64,000 nucleotides of DNA from Chryseobacterium suipulveris (GCF_022811685.1 NZ_CP094532.1:2894501-2958500), one strand, 5' to 3'; positions 31,412 to 40,701 are shown, numbered from the stretch's first letter. Program-made: numbers and translations. Notes: a model not told the origin generated them from the sequence alone.

Positions 31412-32131
31412 ATGAAAAAAGAGGATATTGCCGAATTTTATGACGAGTACGTACAAAGGCAGCTTGCAATTGGCGCCAATGAGCGGCTGATTTCTTTGTA
31501 CAAAAGATTGATCGCTATAGGTTTGAACAGCTCTTCAAGGATTTTGGAACTTGGTTGCGGAGTGGGAATTTTCACCAAACTCTTAAGCAAGAAAATTACC
31601 TCTGGCTTAATCGAAGCGGTGGATTTGAGCGAGAAAAGTGTTGCCGTGGCCAAAAACGAACTGAAAAACAAAAAAAATATTCACCTCGACGTAGCCGATG
31701 TAGTCAAATATCACGCTAAAAATTCCCGATTCGATTTCATTACTTTAATGGATGTGATCGAACATATTCCTATCGACCAACACGATGAACTCTTTGGAAA
31801 TTTGGCAAAGATTGCAGATGACAAAACAAGAATCGCCGTCAACATTCCAAACCCACAATACATTGAGTACGCGAGAATTAACCATCCTGAAAGTTTGCAG
31901 GTCATCGATCAGGAGGTGCATCTTTTTCCGCTGATTCAGATTTTCGAAAAACACGGATTAGAATTGGTTTTTTTCGAAAAATACGGGATTTGGGAAGAAG
32001 AGGATTACCATTTTATGGTCATCAGAAAAAAAAGAAAATTTGAACTGAAGCATCTTGCTGACCAAAGAACGGTTTCCGAAAAAATCTCGAAGAAAATCAG
32101 CACCAAAATTGACGAATTAAAATACAGATAG
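31412..32131 (+). CDS. class I SAM-dependent methyltransferase
   Basis: A 239-residue protein. The SAM-binding motif ILELGCGVGIFT is near residue 44, followed by LIEAVDLSEKSVAVAKNEL, DVADVV and FITLMDVIEHIPIDQHDELF, typical of methyltransf_11/25 domains. The C-terminal 30 residues are basic (KISKKISTKIDELKYR). The substrate is unknown. It lies 45 bp upstream of mutL. Confidence 0.8.
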   Translation: MKKEDIAEFYDEYVQRQLAIGANERLISLYKRLIAIGLNSSSRILELGCGVGIFTKLLSKKITSGLIEAVDLSEKSVAVAKNELKNKKNIHLDVADVVKYHAKNSRFDFITLMDVIEHIPIDQHDELFGNLAKIADDKTRIAVNIPNPQYIEYARINHPESLQVIDQEVHLFPLIQIFEKHGLELVFFEKYGIWEEEDYHFMVIRKKRKFELKHLADQRTVSEKISKKISTKIDELKYR

Positions 32132-32176
32132 CAAGAAAGCAAGAAAACTAATCACTATTTTTGTGGGTTTAAGAAA

Positions 32177-33937
32177 ATGTCGGACATCATCAAGCTTTTG
32201 CCGGATCATGTAGCCAACCAAATCGCCGCCGGTGAAGTGGTTCAGAGACCTGCGTCCATCGTAAAGGAACTGATGGAAAACTCCGTAGATGCAGGTGCCA
32301 CCAAAATCGAGCTCATCATCCGTGATGCGGGAAAAAACCTGATCCAAGTGGTTGACAACGGAATTGGGATGAGCGAAACCGATGCGAGAATGGCTTTCGA
32401 AAGACATGCCACCTCCAAAATAAATTCCACAGAAGATATTTTCAGAATTTCGACCAAAGGTTTCCGAGGCGAAGCTTTGGCGTCCATCGCGGCAGTTGCA
32501 CAGGTTGAACTGAAGACGAAAGCAAAAGACGCAAAAACTGGCACCAACATCTACATTGAAGGTGGCGGATTGCAGTTTCAGGAACCGATTCAAACTGCGG
32601 AAGGTTCAAACTTTCTCGTGAAAAATTTGTTTTACAACGTCCCTGCAAGAAGAAAATTTCTGAAGAACAACAATGTGGAATTCCGCCATATCATTGATGA
32701 ATTCCAAAGAGTTGCATTGGCTCACGAACATCTGGATTTCGAGCTGTTCCACAACGACGATATCATTTTCCGTTTAAGGAAATCGAACCTACTACAAAGG
32801 ATTGTCGAAATTTTCGGCAGAAAACTTCAGCCGATTTTGGTTCCGATCAAAGAAGATTTGGGTTGGATTAAACTCAATGGTTTTGTAGCAAAACCGGAAG
32901 GTGCGAAGAAAGTTCGTGGTGAACAGTTTTTCTTTGTTAATGGTAGATTTTTCAGAAGCGCTTATTTCAATAAAGCGGTTCAGGATGCGTTCGAAGGACT
33001 TCTTTTACCTGGTTATATTCCGACGTTTTTCCTTTTCCTGGAGCTGGATCCCGAGAAAGTCGATGTAAATATTCATCCCCAAAAAACTGAGGTAAAGTTC
33101 GAAGATGAAAATCTGATTTACGCGCTGATCCGTTCCACGATCAAAAAATCGCTCGGGATTTATAATGTTGCCCCAAGTCTGGATTTCGACCGCGACGCTT
33201 CGATTGACGCTTTTGTACATCAAAAACCAACTGGCGGCACTTTCAAGGCACCCGAAATTTCGGTGGACAGAAACTACAATCCTTTCAAAGAGGAAGCAGC
33301 TTCTGCAGGCGAAAAGATTGCAATGACGGAAATCTACCAGCAAAATATTCCAGCCGAACCTTCAAAAATTAACCTTTTCGAAGATGAGGATTTTGATGAG
33401 GATTTGATGCGGCTACCGAACGGTTACTGGCTTTTTAATAAAAGTGGAAAAACACTGATGCTCGATCTAGGCAGGATGCACCGATTGGTGGTGAGCGAAA
33501 GAAATGCGAAGAAGAAAATCAGCAACGAAAGACATACTTTGCTTTTCTCGCTGGAATACCACATGAACGAAATCGAGAAGAATAAGTTCCGCTCCATCAA
33601 GAAGTTTTTGCCGGAACTCGGTTTCGAAATGGTAATTGCAAATGACAATGTTTTGAGGATTGACGCAGTTCCCATAGGTTTAAAGGAAACCCAGGTGATG
33701 AAGTTTATGGAGAATCTTTTTGAAATCCTGGAATATAAAACAGAAGACGAGTTCATGAACTTCTACAGAAACCAGTGGAACAAAATGCAAAGCAAATCCC
33801 GGTTTGACTTCATTTATAAAATCGATGCCGAACAGGTGATCAGAGATTTCACCGTGCTTGGTTTCCCGGAATATTTACCCGACGGGAAAAGGTGCTTTAC
33901 CGAACTTCCTTTAGAAGAACTGAAAAATAAATTTTAA
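32177..33937 (+). CDS. mutL: DNA mismatch repair protein MutL
   Basis: A 586-residue protein. The N-terminal GHKL ATPase is intact: IAAGEVVQRPASIVKELMEN, DNGIGM, TKGFRGEALASIA, and VNGRFFRSAYFNKAVQ. The C-terminal dimerisation domain begins near LMRLPNGYWLFNK. Where many MutL proteins have DQHA-x2-E-x4-E, this one reads DLGRMHRLVVSE, and the late C-P-H-G-R-P motif is replaced by PDGKRCFTELP. The endonuclease site therefore looks degenerate. A -7-like TATTTTTG is at 32156-32163. It is followed by the rhomboid gene after 6 bp. Confidence 0.95.
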   Translation: MSDIIKLLPDHVANQIAAGEVVQRPASIVKELMENSVDAGATKIELIIRDAGKNLIQVVDNGIGMSETDARMAFERHATSKINSTEDIFRISTKGFRGEALASIAAVAQVELKTKAKDAKTGTNIYIEGGGLQFQEPIQTAEGSNFLVKNLFYNVPARRKFLKNNNVEFRHIIDEFQRVALAHEHLDFELFHNDDIIFRLRKSNLLQRIVEIFGRKLQPILVPIKEDLGWIKLNGFVAKPEGAKKVRGEQFFFVNGRFFRSAYFNKAVQDAFEGLLLPGYIPTFFLFLELDPEKVDVNIHPQKTEVKFEDENLIYALIRSTIKKSLGIYNVAPSLDFDRDASIDAFVHQKPTGGTFKAPEISVDRNYNPFKEEAASAGEKIAMTEIYQQNIPAEPSKINLFEDEDFDEDLMRLPNGYWLFNKSGKTLMLDLGRMHRLVVSERNAKKKISNERHTLLFSLEYHMNEIEKNKFRSIKKFLPELGFEMVIANDNVLRIDAVPIGLKETQVMKFMENLFEILEYKTEDEFMNFYRNQWNKMQSKSRFDFIYKIDAEQVIRDFTVLGFPEYLPDGKRCFTELPLEELKNKF

Positions 33938-33943
33938 GAAATT

Positions 33944-34582
33944 ATGTTTCCAAAACTAACGCCGGTTACCCGAAATATTGTCATTCTGAATGTGATTTTC
34001 TATTTGGCTTCGAACTTTGTTTATCCGCAGCTTTATGATATTTTTTCGGTTTTCTATATAGAGTCGCCGTTTTTCAGAGTGTGGCAAATCATCACGCATA
34101 TGTTTATGCACGCACCGATGGGTTACGGAATTGGTTTGACGCACATCCTTTTTAATATGTTGACTTTGGCGAGTTTCGGACCAGTTTTGGAGCAGGTTTT
34201 AGGGGAGCGAAAATATATAATGCTTTATTTCTTGAGCGGAATTGGCGCCTATTTGCTGAACTGTGGCTGGAATTACTTTGAGATTATGCAAGGAGCAAAC
34301 GTGCAGGAAATTTATTCCATCCCGATGATGGGAGCTTCAGGCGCGATTTTCGGAGTGGTCGCTGCATTTTCCACGATGTTTCCTGATGCAAAATTGTTCT
34401 TTATGTTTATTCCTTTTCCAATCAAGGCGAAATATCTTTTACCCGGAATTATCGTAATTTCGCTATACCTCGGTTTCAGCGGTTCGATGGGCGGTATTGC
34501 CCACTTTGCACATATCGGCGGAGCAATCGTGGGTTATATTTTGGCAAAAAGTTGGAAAGACAACCAGTACAGAATCGATTAA
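33944..34582 (+). CDS. rhomboid family intramembrane serine protease
   Basis: A 212-residue membrane protein with six hydrophobic segments. The catalytic Ser is in GASGAIFG near residue 130 and the catalytic His in FAHIGGAIVGY near the end; GLTHILFNMLTLASFG provides the conserved H-x-x-x-N motif. Rhomboids cleave membrane proteins within the bilayer. The substrate is unknown. It is tightly packed between mutL and the phosphatase-family gene. Confidence 0.9.
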   Translation: MFPKLTPVTRNIVILNVIFYLASNFVYPQLYDIFSVFYIESPFFRVWQIITHMFMHAPMGYGIGLTHILFNMLTLASFGPVLEQVLGERKYIMLYFLSGIGAYLLNCGWNYFEIMQGANVQEIYSIPMMGASGAIFGVVAAFSTMFPDAKLFFMFIPFPIKAKYLLPGIIVISLYLGFSGSMGGIAHFAHIGGAIVGYILAKSWKDNQYRID

Positions 34583-34592
34583 TAGAAACTGA

Positions 34593-35570
34593 ATGAAGTT
34601 AATAAGGTTTACTTTAACGGTTGCTCATTTCTTCATCATGATTTTTCTGTTGGGAACTTTGCTCAACGCGTATGTTCCGCCGAAAACCTTTCCTTATCTG
34701 AATTTGCTTTCGCTGGCTTTTCCGGTTTTAATGATTCTCAACTTGCTGCTTCTTATTTTTTGGGCAGTTTCGCGAAAAAAAAGAGGATTGGTTTTTTTAC
34801 TGTTGTCCTTAATATTGATTAATCCTACGAGGAGATGGGTGAACTACAGTGAAAAATCTACAGAGAAACCAAATTTGAAAATTGTCACTGCCAATATTCA
34901 TAGTGTTCAGGACGGATATGGAGAAATTTTTTCTTATTTTAAATCGGTAGACGCAGATGTAGTTCTCGTGCAGGAATACAGAACGGACTTCAATATACCG
35001 GGTTATCCCTACTCTCAAATGGATCACAAAGTTGTTGCAATAAACTCAAAGTTAAAGATTGTAAGCCAAAAAATTCTTGTGAAAACCGAGATCGGCGGTG
35101 GACTTTTGTGTGATATTGAAGTGAATGGAAAAATAATAAGGTTCATATCTGTATATCTTCATCCGTTCATGTTTGAGAAAACTAAACTCACGGAAACACC
35201 AGAAATCAACACCTATAAACCAAAGGTTAAATACATTGTCGGCAAATTGATCCCAACCTTTAAAATCCATCAAAATGAAATTGCGGAAATTCGAAAGGCC
35301 ATCGACGATTCTCCGTATCCCGTGATTTTAGCTGGAGACTTTAATGCTGTCCCGAATTCTTATGAGTATTACCATTTGGGTAAAAACCTAAAGGATACTT
35401 TTATGGAAGTTGGAAACGGAAGTGGCACAAGTTTCCACGATTATCAATTCCCGATCCGAATCGACTACATTTTTTGTTCGAAGTCGATCAAGCCAGTCAA
35501 TTATCAAGTGGACCGCTCCGTAAAAATCTCCGACCACTATCCGGTGATTGCGGAATTTAAAATAGATTAA
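34593..35570 (+). CDS. membrane-anchored endonuclease/exonuclease/phosphatase family protein
   Basis: A 325-residue protein. Residues 1-85 hold two or three hydrophobic segments (FTLTVAHFFIMIFLLGTLLNAYV, YLNLLSLAFPVLMILNLLLLIFW). Then comes an EEP domain with IVTANIHSV, VLVQEYRT, VILAGDFNAVPNS, RIDYIFCS and SDHYPVIAEF, which carry the metal and catalytic residues. Such proteins may be phosphodiesterases or nucleases acting outside the cytoplasm. The substrate is unknown. It follows the rhomboid gene by 10 bp. Confidence 0.85.
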   Translation: MKLIRFTLTVAHFFIMIFLLGTLLNAYVPPKTFPYLNLLSLAFPVLMILNLLLLIFWAVSRKKRGLVFLLLSLILINPTRRWVNYSEKSTEKPNLKIVTANIHSVQDGYGEIFSYFKSVDADVVLVQEYRTDFNIPGYPYSQMDHKVVAINSKLKIVSQKILVKTEIGGGLLCDIEVNGKIIRFISVYLHPFMFEKTKLTETPEINTYKPKVKYIVGKLIPTFKIHQNEIAEIRKAIDDSPYPVILAGDFNAVPNSYEYYHLGKNLKDTFMEVGNGSGTSFHDYQFPIRIDYIFCSKSIKPVNYQVDRSVKISDHYPVIAEFKID

Positions 35571-35571
35571 A

Positions 35572-35955
35572 ATGAAAAACATACTTTTATGCACATTGGT
35601 TTTGACGCTGTTTTCGTGTGGTAAGAAAACTGCAGATTCCGAGTTTGTTGAAGCAAAAACCAGCAGCATTCCACCCTATGACACCGTGGCGAAAGATTCG
35701 TTTTCGGCGGGCGCTATTTCGGTGGATGTCGCACGAAGAATCAGAATGTCATCACAAATTTACCAGGACTCGTTACGCGAAGTCCGCAAAAAATTGGAAG
35801 AAGAAAAACTGGCAAATAAATTGAAGGAGGAAAAAGAGAAAGCCGACAAAAAAGCCGAAGAGGAAAAGAAAAAAGCAGAGGAAGCCAAAAAAACCAAGGA
35901 ACAGGAAAAACCAAAAACGGAAACGCCGTCGGTTGATAATCAGAGTAATCCATAG
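35572..35955 (+). CDS. charged coiled-coil lipoprotein
   Basis: A 127-residue lipoprotein (MKNILLCTLVLTLFSCGKK). The C-terminal half is a long Glu/Lys/Ala run (from about LREVRKKLEEEKLANKLKEE) that should form a coiled coil. The low complexity prevents assignment. It starts one base after the stop of the EEP gene, so it is in the mutL-rhomboid-EEP transcript. Confidence 0.65.
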   Translation: MKNILLCTLVLTLFSCGKKTADSEFVEAKTSSIPPYDTVAKDSFSAGAISVDVARRIRMSSQIYQDSLREVRKKLEEEKLANKLKEEKEKADKKAEEEKKKAEEAKKTKEQEKPKTETPSVDNQSNP

Positions 35956-35984
35956 ATTCAATTCACTAATTAATATTAAGAATT

Positions 35985-36326
35985 ATGAAATCAACAATTT
36001 TAGCCGCAGGAATTATTTCACTGGGCTTAATGAGCTGCAAACAATCTGAAACCAAAGTCGAAACGTCTGAAAATCCCGATGGTTCTGTTACCACAACTAC
36101 ATTCGAGACGGAAAAAACTACCGCTTTAGATTCAGCAAAAATCAACGCAACCGTTGATAAAGCCAAAGAAAAATTGAACGAAGCTGGCGAAAAAATAGAT
36201 GAAGCTGCAAAGAAAGCAGGTGAAAAATTAGAAAAAGCAGGTGACGACCTTAAAGAAGCCACCGATAAAGGTGCGGAAAAAGTGCAAAAAGGTGCTGATA
36301 AAATTAAAGATGATTTGAAGAAATAG
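35985..36326 (+). CDS. LEA/apolipoprotein-like helical lipoprotein
   Basis: A 113-residue lipoprotein (signal ending GLMSCKQ). Residues 45-113 are amphipathic repeats of roughly 11 residues with a K-E-K / A-x-x-A pattern (KAKEKLNEAGEKIDEAAKKAG, KAGDDLKEATDKGAEKVQ), as in late-embryogenesis-like stress proteins. The role is unknown; general envelope stress protection is a guess. It follows another helical lipoprotein by 29 bp. Confidence 0.65.
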   Translation: MKSTILAAGIISLGLMSCKQSETKVETSENPDGSVTTTTFETEKTTALDSAKINATVDKAKEKLNEAGEKIDEAAKKAGEKLEKAGDDLKEATDKGAEKVQKGADKIKDDLKK

Positions 36327-36335
36327 CATCCTAAG

Positions 36336-37367
36336 TCACTTAAGCAAGCGTATTTCCCTAATCATTGTATTGACAATATCGTCGCTTGTCGCCCATGAAG
36401 TAATCAATCGGATCGCCGACTTTTTATCATCGATTTTTTTCCAGACGTAGAAATCGAAGTTTTGGGAGAGTCGCTCGATTTGATCGTTCTCCAGAATCGG
36501 AAAAATCTGGTTGGTAAAAGTCTGCGAAAGAAATTCACACCCAATTTCTTTAAAAGCAGCTTTTAATTTCATCGCCTGTTGATTGGCGTGGTCGGCTAAT
36601 TCAAAATATAAATTGTCCTTTAATAATTCTTGAAACTGAGTTCCGAGAAGGCGACCTTTCGCAAGCATCGCTCCTTTTTGTTTGAGGTGAAACCCAAATT
36701 CCTCCTGTAGATTTTTATTGTTAATGACGATTGCTTCTCCGATTAATGCACCGTTTTTAGTTCCTCCTAAATAAAAAGCGTCAGTATTTTGAGCAATATC
36801 TTCTAAAGTCAAATCGTTGGTTTCTGCGGTTAATGCATGCCCCAATCTCGCACCGTCCATAAAAAGGTATAGGTTTTTTGACTGGCAAAATTCATACAGA
36901 TCTCGCAATTCCTCTTTAGAGTAAATGGTTCCAACTTCAGTAGAGTTTGAAATATAGACCAGCTTCTGCTTCACCTGATGCGGAATGTTTTGGTGAACAT
37001 CGATTACTTTTTGAATATCATCAACGCGCAGTTTTCCATCTTTGGTAAGAACACCGTGAACTTTATGTCCTGTCGCTTCAATCGCACCGCTTTCGTTGGT
37101 GAAGATATGACCCGTTTCCGCGGAAACTACACTTTCATGCGGACGCAGAAAAGCAGAAATCACGATCAAGTTTGCCTGAGTTCCACCCGAAACGAAATGA
37201 ACTTTCGAATGTGGGTTTTTAGTTTTATCAAGGATGAATTGAGCAGCGGTTTTGCAGTAATCATCGAGTCCGTAACCGTTTTGCTGATCGAAATTATATT
37301 TCACCAAAGCTTCCAAAATCCTTGGATGCGCACCTTCGGAATAATCGTTTTTGAAAGAATATTTCAT
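36336..37367 (-). CDS. low-specificity L-threonine aldolase
   Basis: A 343-residue PLP enzyme of the beta-eliminating lyase/threonine aldolase family: KNDYSEGAHPRILEAL, FVSGGTQANLIV, ETGHIFTNESGAIEATGHKV, FMDGARLGHAL and YLGGTKNGALIGEAIV with the PLP lysine. The reaction splits threonine to glycine and acetaldehyde. ATG 37367 matches the family N-terminus; an upstream start would add 11 residues. Confidence 0.88.
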   Translation of the reverse strand: MKYSFKNDYSEGAHPRILEALVKYNFDQQNGYGLDDYCKTAAQFILDKTKNPHSKVHFVSGGTQANLIVISAFLRPHESVVSAETGHIFTNESGAIEATGHKVHGVLTKDGKLRVDDIQKVIDVHQNIPHQVKQKLVYISNSTEVGTIYSKEELRDLYEFCQSKNLYLFMDGARLGHALTAETNDLTLEDIAQNTDAFYLGGTKNGALIGEAIVINNKNLQEEFGFHLKQKGAMLAKGRLLGTQFQELLKDNLYFELADHANQQAMKLKAAFKEIGCEFLSQTFTNQIFPILENDQIERLSQNFDFYVWKKIDDKKSAIRLITSWATSDDIVNTMIREIRLLK

Positions 37368-37522
37368 GGATATAAATTTAGAAAAAATGGGTGATTTCAC
37401 GGTGTTTTATTCCAGAAAGAATTCCAATCTTTGCAATAGAAATACCACCAATTTTTTCAATAAATACTGGCTGTATCATTTCCTTTTTTGTTAATTTTCC
37501 CATATAACAACAGTCAGAGCTA

Positions 37523-37551
37523 AACACACTGTTTCTTCAGTGTGTTTTTTG
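37523..37551 (+). terminator. orphan intrinsic terminator upstream of the DtxR-type gene
   Basis: AACACACTG (37523-37531), 6-nt loop, CAGTGTGTT (37538-37546), then TTTTG. It points along the plus strand, but no plus-strand gene precedes it; the upstream gene is on the minus strand. Confidence 0.8.
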
Positions 37552-37576
37552 TTCCAAAATAAAATTGTTAGTTTTG
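37548..37576 (+). promoter_or_regulatory. promoter of the DtxR-type regulator
   Basis: -33 TTTG (37548-37551), 17 bp, -7 TAGTTTTG (37569-37576). The -33 box is the T-tract of the terminator just upstream. It ends 21 bp before the ATG. Confidence 0.7.
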
Positions 37577-37597
37577 TATTAAACAGCATCTAACTTC

Positions 37598-38248
37598 ATG
37601 ATTTCCTTAACTGAAGAAAACTATCTGAAAGCCATTTTTCATCTCATTAATGAAGAAAATTCGGTCACCATCAACGAACTCAGCAAATTCCTCAATGTAA
37701 AAATGCCGAGTGTAAACAATATGATGAAGAAGTTTGCCGACAAAAAATGGGTGATTTACGAAAGCTACAAACCATTGCGAATTACAGAATCGGGGAAAAG
37801 GGAAGCCGCTCTTGTTGTACGCAAACACCGTTTAACGGAAATGTTCCTGGTAGAAAAAATGAATTTCGGCTGGGAAAATGTTCACAAAATCGCGGAACAA
37901 CTTGAGCATGTGCATTCCGAAATTTTCTTCGACAAGATGGATGAAATCTTGAATTATCCGAAGTTTGATCCTCACGGTGAGCCGATTCCCGACAAGGACG
38001 GAAATATTATCGCCCAGGATTTGCAGAAGCTCAGCAAGTGTGAAAAGGGAGACCGCGTTACGTTTTCTTCCGTCACGAGTTCGAATGACGACTTCCTGAA
38101 TTTCTTAAACGCCAAAAAACTTGAACTCAGCAAAACCATCAAAGTGATCGAAATCGAAAACTACGACCGCTCAATGACTGTAGAAATCGACGGAAAGGAA
38201 ACCATCCTCAGCAAAACTGTTACAGAAAAGATCCTTGTCAAACATTAA
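37598..38248 (+). CDS. DtxR/MntR-family metal-dependent regulator
   Basis: A 216-residue protein. An N-terminal winged helix (TEENYLKAIFHLINEENSVTINELSKFLNV..PSVNNMMKKFADKKWV) is followed by a metal-binding/dimerisation part (VVRKHRLTEMFLVEKM, VHKIAEQLEHVHSEIFFDKMDEIL, PHGEPIP) and a C-terminal FeoA-like SH3 domain. The ligand residues seen suit Mn or Fe. It probably controls metal uptake genes elsewhere; no transporter is adjacent. Confidence 0.88.
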   Translation: MISLTEENYLKAIFHLINEENSVTINELSKFLNVKMPSVNNMMKKFADKKWVIYESYKPLRITESGKREAALVVRKHRLTEMFLVEKMNFGWENVHKIAEQLEHVHSEIFFDKMDEILNYPKFDPHGEPIPDKDGNIIAQDLQKLSKCEKGDRVTFSSVTSSNDDFLNFLNAKKLELSKTIKVIEIENYDRSMTVEIDGKETILSKTVTEKILVKH

Positions 38249-38278
38249 CAAAAAATTTTTCAGGTAAAAAAATGCTGT

Positions 38279-38309
38279 TTTGAAACCAGCAATAATTGCC
38301 GTAACTTTG
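38279..38309 (+). promoter_or_regulatory. promoter of pruA
   Basis: -33 TTTG (38279-38282), 19 bp, -7 TAACTTTG (38302-38309). It ends 35 bp before the ATG. Confidence 0.75.
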
Positions 38310-38344
38310 TAACAATCACAATAAATTCAATAAAAATTAAAGAT

Positions 38345-39970
38345 ATGTCAAAAGCAATTTCACAGGTTCCGTATGCGGTGAACGAACCCGTAAGAACTTA
38401 TGAACCGGGATCGGCTGAAGTGAAATCCCTGATTTCCACCTATAAAAAAATGTGGAAAGAAAAGTCAGCAATTCCAATGGTGATCGGAGGAAAAGAGGTG
38501 AAAACCAAGAACGAAGTTCCCCTGAAATCGCCACAGGACCACCAACACGACCTCGGTTTCTATTACAAAGGAACCATGAAACATGTGGACGACGCGATTA
38601 ACGCCGCTTTGGCTGCAAGAGAAAAATGGAACAACCTCGGTTGGGAACAGCGCGCCGCAATCTTCCTTAAAGCCGCAGATTTGATCGCAGGTCCTTACAG
38701 AGACCGACTGAACGCCGCGACCATGATCGGACAAAGTAAAAATGTGCATCAGGCAGAAATCGACTCCGCTTGCGAACTGATTGATTTCCTTAGATTTAAC
38801 GTGGAATTCATGACCGAAATGTACAGCGAGCAACCTGTTTCTGACAACGGAATTTGGAACCGTGCAGAATACAGACCGTTGGAAGGATTTTGCTTCGCTG
38901 TGACTCCATTCAACTTTACCGCAATTTCTGGGAATCTACCTTCGTGTATGGCGATGATGGGGAATGTGGTGGTTTGGAAACCTTCCGACAAACAGATTCT
39001 TTCTGCAAAAGTAATTATGGACATCTTTACCGAGGCAGGTTTGCCAGATGGTGTGATCAACATGATTTTCACCAGCGGAAAAGAAACTGCTGAAAAAGTT
39101 CTTTCGCATCCTGACTTCGCGGGATTACATTTCACCGGTTCAACCAGCGTTTTCCAGAGCATGTGGAAACTGATGGGCGACAATATCCACAACTATAAAA
39201 CCTACCCAAGAATTGTGGGCGAAACGGGTGGAAAAGACTTCGTAATGGTGCATCCTTCCGCAAATGTTGACGCAGTTGCAACCGCTTTGGTAAGAGGAGC
39301 TTTCGAATATCAAGGTCAGAAATGTTCCGCCGCTTCCAGAGCGTATGTTCCAAAATCTTTATGGAAAGACGTGAAGAAAGTTATGGAATCACAAATGAAA
39401 ACCATCAAAATGGGAAGTCCTGAAGATCCATCGAACTTCGTGAATGCGGTGATTGACCAAAATTCATTCGAAAAATGTAAAGGATATATCGAGAGAGCGC
39501 AAAAATCAAAAGACGCTAAAGTGATTATCGGCGGAAAATGCGACGACAAAAAGGGCTGGTTTGTAGAGCCAACCGTAATCGAGGCGACGAATCCGAAATA
39601 CGAGTCGGTGTGCGAAGAGATTTTCGGACCAATCCTTTCCGTTTATGTTTATGAAGATAAAGATTGGGCAGCAACATTGAAATTAGTTGATGAAACCTCA
39701 CCATATTCCTTGACTGGATCAATTTTCGCTCAAGACAGATATGCGATCGACGAAGCATACAAAGCTTTGGAAAATGCCGCAGGAAACTTCTATATCAACG
39801 ACAAACCAACCGGAGCAGTTGTTGGTCAGCAACCGTTTGGTGGAGCGAGAGCTTCAGGAACCAACGACAAAGCGGGGTCTAAGATGAACCTTCTTCGTTG
39901 GGTTTCTGTGAGAAGTATTAAGGAAACTTTTGTAAGTCCAAAAGATTATAAGTATCCGTATCTTGGTTAA
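38345..39970 (+). CDS. pruA: L-glutamate gamma-semialdehyde dehydrogenase (P5C dehydrogenase)
   Basis: A 541-residue aldehyde dehydrogenase of the group-2 P5C dehydrogenase type: PLKSPQDHQHDLGFYYKG, EGFCFAVTPFNFTAISGNLPS, HFTGSTSVFQSMW, the Glu motif GETGGKDFVMVHPSA, catalytic Cys in EYQGQKCSAASRAYVP, and EEIFGPILSVYVYED. It oxidises the proline catabolic intermediate to glutamate. No PutA-type proline dehydrogenase is fused or adjacent. It has its own promoter and terminator and is monocistronic. Confidence 0.95.
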   Translation: MSKAISQVPYAVNEPVRTYEPGSAEVKSLISTYKKMWKEKSAIPMVIGGKEVKTKNEVPLKSPQDHQHDLGFYYKGTMKHVDDAINAALAAREKWNNLGWEQRAAIFLKAADLIAGPYRDRLNAATMIGQSKNVHQAEIDSACELIDFLRFNVEFMTEMYSEQPVSDNGIWNRAEYRPLEGFCFAVTPFNFTAISGNLPSCMAMMGNVVVWKPSDKQILSAKVIMDIFTEAGLPDGVINMIFTSGKETAEKVLSHPDFAGLHFTGSTSVFQSMWKLMGDNIHNYKTYPRIVGETGGKDFVMVHPSANVDAVATALVRGAFEYQGQKCSAASRAYVPKSLWKDVKKVMESQMKTIKMGSPEDPSNFVNAVIDQNSFEKCKGYIERAQKSKDAKVIIGGKCDDKKGWFVEPTVIEATNPKYESVCEEIFGPILSVYVYEDKDWAATLKLVDETSPYSLTGSIFAQDRYAIDEAYKALENAAGNFYINDKPTGAVVGQQPFGGARASGTNDKAGSKMNLLRWVSVRSIKETFVSPKDYKYPYLG

Positions 39971-40005
39971 GAGCCAAGAGCCAAGTTAAAAGAGCCAAGT
40001 AAATC
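39971..40005. repeat. heptad direct repeats (unit GAGCCAA) after pruA
   Basis: Units GAGCCAA, GAGCCAA, GTTAAAA, GAGCCAA, GTAAATC start on the base after the pruA stop and run into the terminator stem. Confidence 0.75.
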
Positions 40006-40033
40006 CGTGGAAGAAATTCTGCGGATTTTTTTT
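40001..40033 (+). terminator. intrinsic terminator of pruA
   Basis: AAATCCG (40001-40007) pairs with CGGATTT (40022-40028), with an inner GAA/TTC pair, followed by eight T. Confidence 0.8.
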
Positions 40034-40114
40034 GATATTAATTTTTGGTAATATTTCGAGGTTTGCTTTTTGTCGCACATTATTTGCTTCTAACGAGCCA
40101 TAAATCTTTTAATA

Positions 40115-40594
40115 ATGAAAAAATTAATGCTCCCACTTCTATTGACGGGTTTGATTTTGGGATCCTGTCAAAACAAAAATGAAAAGACCGCCGAAACTAC
40201 AACCTCCGAAACCACAACAGAAGTTGTTCCGCAAGATTCAGCAGAAGTAATGGAAGTTTCCGACGGACACACTACTGAAAACTCGGTGGATTGGAACGGC
40301 ACTTACAAAGGAACGATTCCATGCGCTTCCTGTCCGGGAATTGAGAGCACCCTGACTTTGAATACCGACAAAACTTATGTGTTGGAATCAAGCTATATCG
40401 GCGAGAAAAAACAGAACTTTGTGGACAAAGGAACTTTCGAATTCAGTAAGGATGGAAGTTTCATTACCTTGAAAGATGACCAAGATCCTAATGAAAGCAA
40501 AGTATTCTTAGTGGGTGAAAACCAAGTCTTTATGGCAGAAAAAGTTGGTGACCGATCCATGAAAGAGGACTACAAACTGACAAAGAAGCTATAA
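40115..40594 (+). CDS. NlpE N-terminal-domain lipoprotein
   Basis: A 159-residue lipoprotein (signal LILGSC). After a Thr/Glu-rich linker, the NlpE N-terminal domain is visible: WNGTYKGTIPCASCPGIESTLTL with the CxxC motif, DKTYVLESSYIGEK, and KGTFEFSKDGSFITLKDD. NlpE proteins sense envelope or copper stress in E. coli; Bacteroidota copies are mostly uncharacterised. No Cpx-type partner is adjacent. Confidence 0.82.
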   Translation: MKKLMLPLLLTGLILGSCQNKNEKTAETTTSETTTEVVPQDSAEVMEVSDGHTTENSVDWNGTYKGTIPCASCPGIESTLTLNTDKTYVLESSYIGEKKQNFVDKGTFEFSKDGSFITLKDDQDPNESKVFLVGENQVFMAEKVGDRSMKEDYKLTKKL

Positions 40595-40701
40595 GTTTTT
40601 ATTTAACAAAATTTTAAAGATTCAATTTGACTAATGGCACGCTTTTTACAATTGAATAGATGTCAAATAAATTTTTTGAAAAATAACTTAAACTTACAAT
40701 T

